Shown here piece after piece: positions 23,071 to 35,290 of a stretch of DNA of 64,000 nucleotides; within the stretch, counting starts at the first letter, position 1; each line of letters opens with the position of its first letter. The notes under the pieces are model-generated. The model ran no database searches. It worked only from the letters and a program-made list of their open reading frames with translations, and had not been told where the DNA came from. Source of the DNA: Heterocephalus glaber (taxonomy: Eukaryota; Chordata; Mammalia; Rodentia; Bathyergidae). The position numbers and the translations under genes were made by a program. Location of the stretch: positions 10,879,669 to 10,943,668 of the forward strand of contig NW_004624795.1 of NCBI RefSeq assembly GCF_000247695.1. Reading direction: 5' to 3'.

Positions 23071-23504
23071 GAAGTCAGGCCTGGGACACAGGAACTCCTG
23101 ATATGGTGATTCTGGTCACATCTTCAGAGGCTCAACCTTAAGAAGCCCAAGAAGATAAAGAAGAAGTTGGCTGATGGCAAATATAAATGATGGAGGTGTA
23201 GATTAGTCATTGTTCCCATGGGAAATGGGGTTGGAGGCCACATTCAGTCAGGTGATTGACAGCTGAATAAAGGAACCTTTTGCGAAGTCCTAGGCAACAG
23301 CATCATGCCATTCATTGGGAAGGGCAGAGTACTCTGAGCTAGTAACCTAGACCTAAAGGGATACCAGGCTCATCACAGGGGTAAAAGCTGGGTAAGGGGC
23401 TGAAAGATGCATTTGGATAACTAAAAGAATTTCTGAGTGGCTCTCAGGAATAATCTGTCCATTTGTAGACAGTTGGTATTTATTCCTTAAGAAGTTCCAT
23501 AGGA
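23071..23504. other. Intergenic, no recognised feature
   Basis: Unique sequence up to the next ID insertion. I recognise no gene. Confidence 0.4.
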
Positions 23505-23610
23505 GGGCCGGGGATTTAGCTCAGTGGTTCCGGTGCCTGCCTCGCAAGCACAAGGTCCCGAGTTGGATCCCCAGTACCAAAAAACAAACCAAAAAACAAA
23601 AAAAATTCCA
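23505..23610 (+). repeat. Full-length ID SINE
   Basis: One of the least diverged ID copies, from gggccggggatttagctcag to ggatccccagtacc with an A-rich tail. Perfect 16-bp target-site duplications aagaagttccatagga lie at 23489-23504 and 23611-23626. Confidence 0.96.
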
Positions 23611-23626
23611 AGAAGTTCCATAGGAA

Positions 23627-24129
23627 AAGGCAAAGGATTACTCAGCATTAATGCATCCTTATTCGGAGTCAATGAACACATGCTGAAGAGCAAGGATGAT
23701 GCTGTCTACACTTCCTCATGTAGCAACGTGGAAGATTCCAACATGCACATGCTGCTGTAAGCAGACTGTCCAGGCTTCGTGGAGCAGACCATATATCAAG
23801 AGTCCTCAGAAACTTCTCTTGGCTACCCGAAGATTTGTCTTCCTGGAAAAATCTCCCAATTTTTCTCACTTTTAAAAGCACAAGAAGCTATGCTACAACA
23901 TTTTAACATCATCTGGATCCAAAGGGCCCCTATCTATGTTTTGTTGTTTGTTTTCATTGCAGCAGAGGACACTGAGGCCCAACATTGAAGATTTGTAAAT
24001 TGCTTTCCTAGGAAAAAACCAAACAGGCCAAGATGTTTCACAGGGATACCTAGCAAATCAGACGTGTTGGGACCCCTGACCTTTTCTTCCCCATTCCTCT
24101 AGCTGATAAGGAGTGTTGTGCTCAAAACC
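23627..24129. other. Intergenic, no recognised feature
   Basis: Unique sequence. Frames of 70-78 codons have no recognisable domain. Confidence 0.4.
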
Positions 24130-24195
24130 AGGGCCTAACTGTTCTCAACCTCAGTTTCCTCACATTAGAAAATGGGGATCATAACAATTTTCTCC
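24130..24195 (+). repeat. MIR SINE fragment
   Basis: The segment caacctcagtttcctcacat followed by tagaaaatggggatcataac is a clear MIR core. Confidence 0.65.
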
Positions 24196-24495
24196 CAAAC
24201 GTATAATGACAAAAACAAGTGAATGTATAAACAAGTGAATGTTTTATAAACTCTAAAATATAATAAAATTCACTCTGTTACTATAGCCACTTCTCCCCTT
24301 CTCCACTTGGGCTTTGGAGACCAGCTGCTCTCAAGAATTTTGTTTCTTTCTGTTTTTGCTGATAGCTTCCTTTCGTTTGCTTCATATTTTTGAAAACATT
24401 TTATTTAGAATAGTTGTAGATTACAGAAAAATTGGGAAGACAGTATAGAATTCCCACATACCCCACACCCTGCCTCTTTAATATTTTTCTTAATC

Positions 24496-24556
24496 ATCGC
24501 TTCTCAGCCTTTTGGCTAAGATCAAGCGTAATATCTGTTCTTATCAGTTTAGTATT
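24496..24556 (+). pseudogene. Truncated U2 snRNA pseudogene
   Basis: The first 60 or so bases of U2 small nuclear RNA are recognisable: atcgcttctcagccttttgg, then ctaagatcaagcgtaatatc, then tgttcttatcagtttagtat. They include the branch-site recognition segment, with a few substitutions. Similarity stops in a T run, so stem-loops II to IV and the Sm site are missing. No U2 promoter elements are evident upstream. It is a 3'-truncated retrocopy, not a functional spliceosomal RNA gene. Confidence 0.88.
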
Positions 24557-25585
24557 TTTTTTAATTGGCTCTTTCCATCATGAACAGACATGTGGCAGTG
24601 GTTTCCATCTTAAACAGAGAAAAACACATATTTTCTCTTCCCATTTTCTTCAATTATTATTCCGCCTTCCACTTTATGACAAAACTATTCAGAGAGTTAT
24701 TTCTCTCACTTGTGGTCTTCTCAGCTGGGTCCCCCTTGTTTCCTGAAAGCACTGAGTCAGAACTGCCAAAGTCCTTTCTGTTGTCTACGCCCATGGTCGC
24801 CTCTCTGCATCTCATTCACCTGTCATCAGCATTTTCTTCATCTCTCTCTTCCTCCTTCTTGGAAATCTCTTTGGTTGACTTTTGCGATACCATGCCCTCT
24901 TATCTAATGAGTTGTCATTCAATCTGTTGTGCCACCTGCTTCTTCTCTGCTTGCCTCTTGAATGTTGACATGTTTCTGGGCATGGTTAAGGGCTGTCTGG
25001 TTTCCCCTGTCTGTAGTCAATCTCTGGAAGATTTTATCTAGTTTCCCGGTATATACCTATGCTCTGTCTAAGGAATAACTCCATATTGATATTTCCAGTC
25101 TTTCTCTCTACTTTGAGAGCCATAATTACATCTTCACTTGCTGAATTCACATCTCCACTTGGATGTCTAATAATTACTTAAAGTTTCATAGGGTCAAAAC
25201 GGAAAGAGCTCTTTTATACTCTCTGTTCCTACCTATACCTTTCCCAGGGACCCATCTCAATGAATAGCATCTACCTAGTAGCTCCCCAAGCTAAGAGACA
25301 GGCATTTTCCATGAGTATCATTTCCCTCAACCATTTTCACAGCCAGTCTACCAACATGTCCTTTCAACTTTACTTCAAGCATCTACCCTCAGTCCATTCA
25401 CATTTTTTCATCCTCCAAATACACCACTCTAATTTAAGTAGTGATCTTAGGCTCAGAGTCCATAAATGAATACAAGAATGAATGTACTCAGCCACAGAGA
25501 TTTAACAGCTTGTGATTATTTTTGTCACTTTAACAACTAAGAACTTTAGATAGAATAATAGAATAATAGTATCCAAAAAAAAAAA
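24557..25585. other. Intergenic, open frames but no gene
   Basis: The frame at 24565-25041 (158 codons, +) is the second longest in the window, but its composition is hydrophobic and Ser-rich from a C/T-rich strand. It has no recognisable domain, so I treat it as chance or as old repeat. The 25080-25450 part may be an old interspersed repeat. Confidence 0.35.
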
Positions 25586-25611
25586 GCCCACATAGTTATA
25601 GCTATGTGGGC
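25586..25611. repeat. Perfect 10-bp inverted repeat (hairpin)
   Basis: Arms gcccacatag (25586-25595) and ctatgtgggc (25602-25611) flank a 6-base loop and are preceded by an A10-A11 run. No surrounding features explain it. Confidence 0.9.
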
Positions 25612-25779
25612 ATAAATAGAGCCAGAACATGCAACCTTAAAAGAAAAATGAGATAATTGTTAATGTTATAGTTGACCAGTGGATCAAGGGTGACTTTCAG
25701 AAACTTGAGGCATCTCTGGATTCTGATTTTTTTTAATGATTCCACTACTATCCATCTACTTGGCAGTGTGGAGGTATTA

Positions 25780-25950
25780 ACACTTGCACACTAAACATCT
25801 GCTCTATCCTGGGAACACTGCTCAGTGTTTCACTCATAGTATTAACTGAAGTATCACATTTCAAGGCATCCTGCTCCCCTTTGCAGATGAAATAACTCAG
25901 GCACAGAGGAATCAATTAAGTTGCAAAACATCAGAGAAGAGGAAAATGGT
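25780..25950 (-). repeat. MIR SINE fragment
   Basis: The segments cccctttgcagatgaaataa and ctcaggcacagagga, then a taagttgcaaaacatcagag-like piece, match the antisense MIR. Confidence 0.55.
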
Positions 25951-26219
25951 ACATTAGAAATTTGAAAGCATGCTTTCTTTCCATTGCACACTGCAATTCT
26001 GAGAATTAAGACATATTACTTAGCTAATAATGGCTGGGAGTTGTGTTAATAAATCCCAGTGATTATAGCCAGTAATTCTAGCAATATCCAAGTTACCTGT
26101 CTTTGGTTAAGCCCATGGTATCCCAAATGTTAGTATATTTTAGTAAGAAACTAGAATGATCACAAAAATCTTCCAACATGAAGAAGTAAAATGAAAATTC
26201 TTCCATTCTTGTTCATTTC

Positions 26220-26300
26220 TCCAATCCCCAGTAACTATTTACTGAGTGCCTACTGTGTGCCAGCCACCTGTTAGATTCTGGGAAAGTAGTTTAGTCACAA
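26220..26300 (-). repeat. MIR/L2-type fragment
   Basis: The segment ttactgagtgcctactgtgt followed by gccagccacc is a typical ancient-repeat 3' motif. Confidence 0.5.
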
Positions 26301-27124
26301 GACAGGCACGATGTCCTTTTTGGAGGAATGAGGCTACATTTAATTTGCCACTTGTATCAACAGCTTCTGACTCTTTAACTGAAATTTTAGAAGACTGGGA
26401 TCTGGAGTCGGTCAAGCATTAGTGGATCAAGGGGTCCTCCAGAGGGCTCCACAGAGGTGCTGCGTGACACAGTACACACTGACGGGCGGGAAGTAGACAG
26501 CACAGTTACCAGCCAGGCCATCTGTGGTCGGCTTCCTTCACTTTTGAGCTTTTCTAATATTTTCTAATAGTGGAGAAAATCTTCTTGGTACAGTGTAAGG
26601 CTATTACTTGCCTTTGAGAAATAATGACAGGTATGGGGACTCAGTGGATGGAGAGGGGATGAAGAAATAGGAGAATCAAAGATGACATCCAGGCTTTGGT
26701 CTGAGCAACTGGGTGACTGGTCATATCATTTACCTGAAATCATTACGCTAAAAGAGGAGCAGGATGCTTTGTTTTATTTTGTCTTGTTTAGGAGAATTAT
26801 CATAAACTTGGTTTGGGATATGTTGAGATAGAGCTAACATTCATGAGAAATATTTATAAGGCAGCTGAAGATACCAGATGGGATCTCAAAAAAGATCTAG
26901 AGAAGTCAGGAAACTGTCAACAAACAATAATAAAACTATGACGCTGGAGAAATGTGTCTTCTGAGAGGTACAACATGGAATCCAATAGTCCATAGAGAGG
27001 GAATAGTTTTATTCTATTTAGACAGTTTTAATACAGTGGATGTGCTGTCTTTAACATCCAAATTTCTTCCCTTGGAAAGAAAGAGAAAAGGGGTGGGAGA
27101 GGGGAGAGCAAGACATCTTTTGCA
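26301..27124. other. Intergenic, no recognised feature
   Basis: Unique sequence without a supported gene or repeat. Confidence 0.4.
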
Positions 27125-27300
27125 AATGGGAAGGAAATAGAGAAATTCAAGAGATGCAGGGGAGGTGGAAGAGGAAGGGAAAGTAAAAAGAATTAGGATG
27201 TGTTATGTTCACGTACCAACTACCCACAATGAATATATTCATTATGCATATGTGTATAAAATACATAAATAAATAAAAAGAAAGAAAGAAAGAAGAGAAA
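27125..27300 (+). repeat. L1-like 3' tail with GAAA run
   Basis: A G/A-rich stretch, then caactacccacaatgaatat, then aaatacataaataaataaaa and a (GAAA)n run, the usual end of a rodent L1 3' UTR. Identity is moderate. Confidence 0.4.
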
Positions 27301-28679
27301 CAAAGACAAAACCTACACTAATTTTTTTTCAGGTAATGTCTTAAACAAGCTTTTCTTGCCTTGTCTTTTCAACACAAAGTCATATAATCATTTCCCCCAA
27401 GGGAAAGAGACAGGCATGAGAATTGAAATAAATTGTAACAAAATAAGTCAATATATTTCCCCTCCATTTATGTGCAGTCTTGTTTCGCCTCACTTGTAAC
27501 ACCTGCCTCTGATAAAGGAGCCCTGCATCTGGGGCTGATTTAAATAGTGTTGTGCAATACATACTCTGGCATGAGCAAAGCTTTGTTTCCTTTGAACTTC
27601 ATGTTGTTTCAAAAGACAGTTTTTCTTTTTTTCATTTTCTTGTGCACATGGTGAAATTCACATAGACTTTGAGACAAAAGATCTAGCTTTCTATCTCAGC
27701 TCTGCTGCTTTCCGTTGAGTAATTTTACTTCTTTCTTTCAAAATGATATATAGAGGGCTTTGAGGTTCAAATGTGCACTGTGTGAGGTAGGGTTGTGGCT
27801 GACATTGTTCGTACTGCCCAATAGATATGCTCCCTCTTTCTCCAAGCCAATAGAAACCCCCAATTTTGTTCAGGACCCCACTCTATCCAACTATCAACTG
27901 AATAGAAATCACAAACCCCTGAACGTTTTTATATTTCAAAGCTTAATTGTCACCTATACATTTCTTACTTCTAGCCTGGGTATTAACTTCATTTTTATTT
28001 CATCATTGACTCTGAGTAGTTTCTGGCACTATCAGTTGGATTTCTGCATCAGGGAGTAATTGATCTATTCAGTAAAATGTCCAGAGAAAATCATTTCTTT
28101 ACGCTACATGGACATTTACAAACTTTCACTGGGTGGGATCGCCGAGCAGAAACAATGATTGCTATTTTAATTTGCTAGGGATGGAAATTAGAACTGCTAG
28201 TGGTAAGGAACTAGAACTGGATTTTTTACTAGCTACTTTAGGCTAGTCGTTTAACCTTTCTCAGCTTGTCTCATTATACAGAAAAGTAATGATAACAGAG
28301 ATAATGTTTCAAGCTCAAAAATTTCTATTTTAAGGTAATGGTGCAGGCTGGGATAGCAGCAAAAAGGCACATTGGTAAGCTGTGGAATATTCCAGAAACT
28401 ATTACACTAGATCAACTGAGATGTAAATCAGGAGGAGGAAGATCATGCAGTTCTTATGGTCATAAATTAACAGATTGAGACAGAGACAACAAAGCCACAG
28501 ACATGACAGAAATGCAGAATGCTCATACTGATTCCTGAAGTTTTGGCTCCTTGACTTTAACAAGGGTTACAGAGTGGAAAGGGTGTTTGAAGAAGGGGAA
28601 AGGATTATCACAGTGGAAAAAATATGGATGAGGGCAAGGAAAGATTCAGGAAAGGTAGATTTTAAAAAGGAAGAGTCAG
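27301..28679. other. Intergenic with two MIR scraps
   Basis: MIR-like sense fragments are visible at about 27660-27740 (ctatctcagctctgctgct) and 28220-28310 (agtcgtttaacctttctcag). Otherwise unique sequence. A 99-codon frame at 27760-28059 (+) has no recognised domain. Confidence 0.4.
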
Positions 28680-28777
28680 CCGGGGATTTATCTCAGTGGT
28701 TTCACCGCCTGCTGCACAAGCTCAAGGACCTGAGTTCGATCCCCAGTACAAAAAAATAAAAATAAAAATAAATTAAA
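28680..28777 (+). repeat. ID SINE
   Basis: ID body with an (AAAAT)n-type tail, flanked by copies of aaaaggaagagtca (target-site duplication). Confidence 0.92.
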
Positions 28778-28795
28778 AGGAAGAGTCACATGGAC

Positions 28796-28880
28796 CAGGA
28801 ATTTAGTTCAGCGGTTCCGCCGCCTGCTGCACAAGTAAGTGCAAGGTCCCAAGTTTGATCCCCGGTACCAAAAAAAAGAC
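28796..28880 (+). repeat. ID SINE
   Basis: Second same-strand ID next to the previous one. It starts ccaggaatttagttcagcgg and carries an extra taag in the anticodon-like region (acaagtaagtgcaagg). Confidence 0.9.
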
Positions 28881-29059
28881 CAAAAAAAGATAATGTTACT
28901 TGCTGCTTTCTTACATAAATATCTTTTATCATGGTCCTGGACAACCACTAGCTCAGGACCGTCTTCACTTGTCTGTACATTATTTTGGATTTTTTTCTCA
29001 AGTATTTTTAAATTTTTTATTTTATTAGTATGTGTGTGTAGTATATGTCTATCTCTCCC

Positions 29060-29640
29060 CTCCCTTCCTCTTCCATCCATGAATTACACGGACACACCCA
29101 GAAGTGCACTCTGCTAATTCTCTAGCTGGCTCCCAAGACAATCAAGTTGACAAATGAGCTGAACTCTCACATCACTGTAACAAAATGCCTGATACAGGCT
29201 ACTTCTGAAGTAAAGAGAGTTTTACTTGGCCTCAAAGTTCTGAAGGTTCAAGTCCAAGATTGGGCTGGTTTGGGCCTCTAGTAAGAGCAGTACAGCATGG
29301 CAGATGTGTGTATTGGAGTGTATCTATCTCAAGCCTGGAAGAAGACAGAAACAAAGCACAAGTTAGGGTCTCCCAGGTCCTTTCAAGGGGATGTCTCCTA
29401 ATGACCTTAGGATCTCCCATAAGGATCCTTCTTGTGAAAGTCCATGGAACCTCCACATTCCACTCTACTAGGGACCAAACTTTTACATACAGAACTTTGT
29501 GGGCAAATGCATCCACACGCATCCATATGATGGCAGCTGGCAACTCTGTAAAAGCCCAGGTAGTAAATATTTTCAGCTCTGGAGGCCAAATGGTCTCTGT
29601 GGAAACTACTGAGCTCTGCCACCATAGAAAGAAAGCATAA
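29060..29640 (-). repeat. MaLR LTR remnants, antisense
   Basis: The 29085-29165 part (acacccagaagtgcactctg and caatcaagttgacaa) is an MT-type LTR end. From about 29175 (ctgtaacaaaatgcctgata, then aagagagttttacttgg) a second antisense LTR runs to about 29540. The long frames here (144 and 126 codons) lie inside repeat and are not genes. Confidence 0.55.
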
Positions 29641-31460
29641 ACAATATGTAAATGAATGGGGATCACAGTGTTTTAATAAAATTTGACTTCTAAAAACAGA
29701 CAGCCTTCTATGGGCCTTAGTTCACTGACTGCTGCTCACAATCACTTCCCTCATCTGTCCTCCTTTATACTGTGTGCTCAAGACCCATGGAAGTCCTTAA
29801 AATTCCTTCAGTGTGGTTACCCTCAACACTGTGAATTTGCCTGCACTCTTCCCTCAGTCTAGGTCACCTCCTATCTTTTTGTCTAGTTAACTTCCATTCA
29901 TCCTCGGGATGGCATTTAAATTTCCTTAACCAATTCCCAACAACACTATATTCTCACTTATCACACTGTAAAGCAACTTACCTGTTTGTGTATGTCTCTC
30001 AGTCCTCATCTCTCCACGGGCTATTGCAGTAAAGGAACTATGCATTGCTCATTTTTCTAATGACAGCAGTACTCCTGCCAAGGAATGGACACTAAAGTCC
30101 ATTTATCAGCATAAGAAGTTAATACCTGTGGTATTCTTTGCTCTATTTCTTAGCTACACAATACATCCACAGCACTGACTCTGCTGGTTGTGTTTGGAAG
30201 AATATAGGCCCTATCAAAAACTTCCATTTCACAGAAGTAAGGAGTTTGGTACGAAGGCTCAGAAAGGAGAAACTGAATTTAATTTGGAACACATTTCAGG
30301 AGAAAAGAGGGCAGAGCCCTGACAGAATCATATGACTTTGTAAAAAGCTATGGTCACTTACAGAGATACTGTGAAGGAAGCACAGAGTAATTGTAGCAGA
30401 GGGATTTGAAATTTGGACTGGTAAGTAAATGAGCATTAGTACTATAACAAGGAGAGGCTACATCTGCCACATCATTTTCCAGAGAAGGCCTTTATCTGGT
30501 AGAACCGTTAACCAAAGAAATGACAAGTAACCTGAGTAAAAAATACAAGAGTGCAAAACCTTTTTCAATGTAGAGAACAAGGCCCTGGCAGGGTTTCTGT
30601 GGAAAGAGATTGTGAATAATTGCTATGATGAATGTGAAAATCACCCAAGAGATTTGCCCTAGGAGAAGTTGGGATAACTAAAGTTTTGTTGGATGACTTC
30701 TGTGTGACCAGCATTGCATTGTTCACTACCAATATTTCTAATAAAAATGTATGAAATAGGTTGCAATGTTATAAGTGATAAAAATGAGGCTCAGAGACCT
30801 CAGACAACTGATGTGAAATTATACATCTCTGTTCTTTTCAATGCACTAGCACGTACAGCATATCATACATAAGCCTGGTGTCCAAAACAGAGAAATGAAA
30901 AAATGAGCTAGGAATGGCTGGCTAACTGGATAGGGAGCATCTATCTGAAAAAGAGAAGACAGGAGACTAAACGTTCACACTATGCATCTACAGATTTTTA
31001 TTCACCAGCATTCATTCACCTCCCTATTCATTTCCCTTCCTGACAACACTCCAGTTTCCTGTTGGAGAATCACACATCTCATTTCACATTTCTTGTTGGG
31101 ATTTTCAATATATGTCTTTCCCTTCCTTTACTGTATGGAAGCATAAGGGGTCCCTGAAGGCTATTTCTACCAGATCTTCTTCTCAAATCTCCCAATATCC
31201 AATTTGGCCAATCAGATTCCATCTCTTAGAATTTTAAAACTTAAGCCAATAGACATAGGCCATGGAAATGGCTAGAGATCACCCCAATAAAATAGGGATA
31301 GTGGGTAGGTCTTATCTTATTTCTAAACCTATTTTCCCAGCCTTCCCATTGATTTCCAACTCCCTTATAACTTTCTAGTGAGCCTTCATTCCTGTCCAAT
31401 GTTGATTTCTATTGCTGATTATTAAACAATGTAGCTTGTTTCTTTATTAACAAGGAAAAG
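29641..31460. other. Intergenic, one MIR fragment
   Basis: An antisense MIR-like piece lies at about 30715-30840 (aaaaatgaggctcagagacc). The rest is unique, AT-rich and without a gene. Confidence 0.4.
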
Positions 31461-31580
31461 GGAGCGGGGTCTGATGGTACATGCCTTTAATTCCGGGACT
31501 TGAGGCAGAAGGATCATGAGTTTAAGGCCAGCCTGGGCAACATAGTAGGTTCAAAACCAGTCTGGGCTGTCTCAAAAAAC
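31461..31580 (+). repeat. B1 SINE
   Basis: 7SL-derived monomer: ggtacatgcctttaattccg, ggacttgaggcagaaggatc and ggccagcctgggcaacatag, ending ctgtctcaaaaaac. Confidence 0.85.
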
Positions 31581-31589
31581 AGCTCCATC

Positions 31590-33010
31590 TGAATCAAGAC
31601 AACACAAAATACAAAAAAAGATAAATAATATACAATTAGTATATCTATACAATAATAGCTTAGACTTAAGAATAACTCAAGTGTATGGATTAAAGAGGCC
31701 AATTGAGTTCCAAGATTATATTAATGTCAACAGAACAATATATCTGGGATAATATCTAAGTTTCAGAGATAAAGAATCCTATAAATGTGTATGCCCAAAT
31801 TGTCCAGCTATAAACAAGGGAATAAAATGCAGACTGAGAGGAAATTTCTCCCCAGAGACATTAAAGTTAATTAAAAATCTGAAAATGTAAAGACAAACAG
31901 TTGTAACTCTGGAATTACTTAGTTGTAACTCAGCTAATATACTATCTAATTATGAAGACAATGAAAAGGCACTTTTAGATATACAAGACCTTAGAGAGCA
32001 TATCACTCAGGTGCAAAATCCAGCACAGAGAAATATAACAAGTATATATATTACATTTATATAACTACATCCAAAATTGTTTTATAAAAACATAATATAA
32101 TGTATATTTCAGACTTTTTTAAAAGGAGAAATATTCTGAGTTATAAATATCAACACAAAAACTAATAGATTAATAGTAACTAATAAAAGAAGGGTAAATA
32201 ACAATCAGAAGGAATAGAGAAAATTTGAATCAACAGAACGAATAGACTTGGCCATTGATATGTGGCACTGTGTTATCAATAGTAAAATACCTAGCCTTCT
32301 CAAGTGAACATGAAACATGTCCCAAACGAGACCATATTCTGGGCCTGCCACAGTGGAATCTCAATAAATCTCAAAGGACTGAAATCATACTCAGTATATT
32401 TCCTGACCATGTAGAATTAAGATAGAAATTAGCAACATAAACAATGATAATAACAACAAATGGGGCCAGGGATTTAGCTCAGTGGTTCTGCCACCTGCCT
32501 CGAAAAGGCAAGGTCCCGAGTTCGATCTCCAGTACCAAAAAAAAAAAAAACCAAAAGCAAACAAACAAATGAACAAAAGTGTTTCCAAATGGTTGAAATT
32601 TAAATTATATCTAAATACTGCAAACAAATAAATTACGATCTAGCCATTTAAAAGGAAGTATACTGAAATGGAAAAATAAAATTTTGCTACATTCAATATG
32701 GATAAATCTTACAGAAATAAAATTGAGTGAAATAAGCAGACACAAAGAAAAATATATTGTCATAGTTCTTTACATAAAATTCAAAACCACAATTATGGTC
32801 CTGGAACAGTGGTTATTTTTGTGATGGAATTGATGATGTGAAGAAGTCAAAGAGAAGGCTATTGGCTTCTGGGAATTATTTATATTATACAATTACAAGG
32901 GTGTATTCACTTCCTAAAATTTCACCAAGCTATATAGTTAAGATTTGTGTATTCTATTATACTTTGTATTTAAATTAAAATATTTACAAAAATACTCCTC
33001 AATTCTAAAA
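31590..33010 (+). repeat. Old L1 ORF2/3' fragment
   Basis: Contains L1-like text such as ctcaataaatctcaaaggac, tgaaatcatactcagtat and gaccatgtagaattaagat, and further on a degraded 3' end (tacagaaataaaattgagtg). An ID at 32463-32552 interrupts it. No intact reverse transcriptase frame survives. Confidence 0.65.
32463..32552 (+). repeat. ID SINE in old L1
   Basis: ID body ggggccagggatttagctca to gatctccagtacc with a poly-A tail, inserted into the L1 remnant. Confidence 0.93.
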
Positions 33011-33338
33011 ATATAGATATCTTATATAGAAACAGCACAGGAAAAATAAAGAAAACCTAAACTGTAATATGAAACAGAGAGCCAAGAAAACAGCAAGAAA
33101 ATTTAAAAAACAGCTAGCAAAGATACAAAAATAAAAACAAATGTATCAATTATGATAATACTGTGGAGGAGATTATCTTGTTAGAAAACCCAACATCAAA
33201 ACCCAGATTCTTGTATTGGGATGAAAAAGCAAAACTAATTTTACCTTCAAGTGATACGGTGAAAACAAAGCAAGAAGGAAATGTTAGAAATAAAAGATAT
33301 GAATATATATTATATGCAAACATTGAAAAGATAACTTT
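33011..33338. other. AT-rich intergenic
   Basis: A-rich sequence, possibly more L1 remnant. Nothing firm. Confidence 0.3.
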
Positions 33339-33339
33339 A

Positions 33340-33427
33340 GCGCTGGGGATTTAGCTCAGTGGTTTCACCACATGCTGTGCAAGTGCAAGGACCCAAGTCT
33401 GATGCTCGGTACCAAAAAAAAAGAAAA
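33340..33427 (+). repeat. ID SINE
   Basis: ID body with several changes, flanked by gaaaagataacttta copies (target-site duplication). Confidence 0.92.
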
Positions 33428-33639
33428 GAAAAGATAACTTTAACATAAAAATGTTATGGGAATATCAGATGAAACTGATCATGAAGACATAATACTTTTG
33501 AGATGCTAACCAACAAATAATATCACCCTATGTATTCTTCTCTCCCCTTTCTCTTTCTCTGAAAAAAGAAAGATATTTTTCAGGTAAATACACATAACGT
33601 ACACCCACGTTCTCACTAGTTCAAGAACCTAAATACAAA

Positions 33640-34190
33640 AGGTGATCAAAGTATAGAGTGAATGGTTAGATTAAAAATTTTATTAGAGTAAAAACTACAT
33701 TACCATTAATGCCCCACAATATCCAGCCCCTCTCACTTTAAACACACTGATCACATCATTCCTGCCACTTTATGAAGCAGTTCTGAAAGTCCTCTTGCAT
33801 GAGTGTCTTTACAAGTTGTGACTAAAAGATATGGTAAATGCTGCTGCTGCGTGCCATCCAATGGAAAGGAGGATTAGCAAAACATTACAGTGTATTCTCA
33901 TCAACCTTATTCAATGGATCTGCCACCAAGCAACTTCTGGCTCTTCCCTAAAGTCAAAATAACCATGGACAATAAACATTTTGAATTGAGTCAGGACTCT
34001 GAGGCAACAATGACCACACAATTAAAGGTACAAAAGAGGACTTCCAGAATTGCTGTAGCAAGGGGCAAGACTGATAGGATAAGTCTGCTTGAAGTGAGAG
34101 GGAATGTTTTGAGGGGGATTAATGGCAATATGTCTTTTACTGTAATGATATATTTTAAAAATTAACATTCATCATAGTTTTCGATTATAC
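33640..34190 (+). mobile_element. Tc1/mariner transposon relic
   Basis: The 91-codon segment at 33890-34165 is the C-terminal end of a mariner transposase. It carries YSMDLPPSNFWLFPKVKIT, corresponding to the family's conserved YSPDLAPxDxxLFPxLK block, and a degraded tail. The position where the family has the third catalytic acid appears to be Asn. Upstream sequence is too decayed to read the first two catalytic residues, and stops interrupt it. The ends are approximate and terminal repeats were not found by eye. Confidence 0.75.
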
Positions 34191-35019
34191 CTCATAATAT
34201 GGTTATTTCCACATATTCATCTCAGTGGTCACTTAACTAAGTGTATGCGCACTACTATCTCTCATTTGTCTATGTTGGGATACTTTGTCTATTGACTAGT
34301 CATTATGGTAACTTGTAAGAATCATTTTTAATGAACATGGACCCCAAAATCAACTTGGGAAGGTTAGAAGGGGAAAGATACTTTTTACCTCAGTACTTCA
34401 ACTTAAAGGTAAAAAGTGACTTGAAATGAAAAGAACAGTGTAAAATACCTAGTAATTTAATGCACAATGCACTTTATGAGTGTGCCAGATAACTTTCCAG
34501 TTACTCCATGAGACCCTCTCTGCCCTCACGTTCATACTCACCCTTTCCTCTATCATAGAAAGCTGACTTTTCGGGACTCCTCTGGCTTCCAAGGGATCTG
34601 GCCAGTACAGAATGTGATTCCAGGAGACTGGAAGAAGGAGAGTGAGATCTGGGTGTGTATTTGTCCATTGCCTTTCCTGTAAACTGCTTGGCCTGGCTGC
34701 TGCTCTTCTCACTCTGGCCCTCTACATTATTTCCTTTTCAGATTCCCTCATCCTGCTGACAGGATCAGAGGTGGGAGAGTCCATGATGGCTGTCTGCATG
34801 CTGGAGAACCAGCGCATCCAGTAGCTGCTCAGCCCAAGGACATGAAAGCTGCAGAATAAAAGACATCAAAAATGCAGTAATCCAGCACTAGTCCAAGGTC
34901 AAAGGCCTGGGGGCTCACTGACGAATTGCTGGCATGAGTCTTCATTGAAAAACTGAAGGAAATGAGTTTGATGTCCACAGAGAAAGATGGCAGAAGAGAC
35001 CCACTCAAGCAGCCTGGAG
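34191..35019. other. Intergenic, no recognised feature
   Basis: Unique sequence with short frames only. Confidence 0.4.
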
Positions 35020-35290
35020 CTCCTCAAAAACACATGCCTTCCTCCTCTGCCTCCTCCTTCTCTTCCTTTTTCTTCTTTTTTCCTTCTTTTTTCTCTTTAT
35101 CTCATTCAGGATAAAAGCCTATTGGTTGGTTCCACCCACAACTGAGATGGGTCTTCCCCCCTTAGTTTGCTGGCCTACATGCCAGTCATCTATGAAAATA
35201 CCCTGCAGACACACCCAGAACTGTACTTTATTCATCTGCTAGGTGTTTCTTAATCCTGTTAACATATCATGATTAGTGGTCACACATGGC
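35020..35290 (-). repeat. Polypyrimidine tract plus antisense LTR piece
   Basis: A C/T-rich run at 35035-35100 is followed by ctcattcaggataaaagcct, attggttggttccacccaca and gacacacccagaactgtact, which match the antisense end of rodent MT/MaLR LTRs. The LTR at 36407-36832 shares the cattcagg...ctattggttggtacca block. Confidence 0.6.

Noticed and set aside
24496..24556. Functional U2 snRNA gene
   Set aside because: Only the 5' third is present. The Sm site and 3' stem-loops are missing, and no snRNA promoter elements were seen.
24565..25041. 158-codon plus-strand frame as a gene
   Set aside because: Low-complexity hydrophobic and Ser-rich translation of a C/T-rich strand, with no domain and no promoter or splice signals recognised.
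29232..29666. 144- and 126-codon frames on opposite strands
   Set aside because: They lie inside antisense MaLR LTR sequence.
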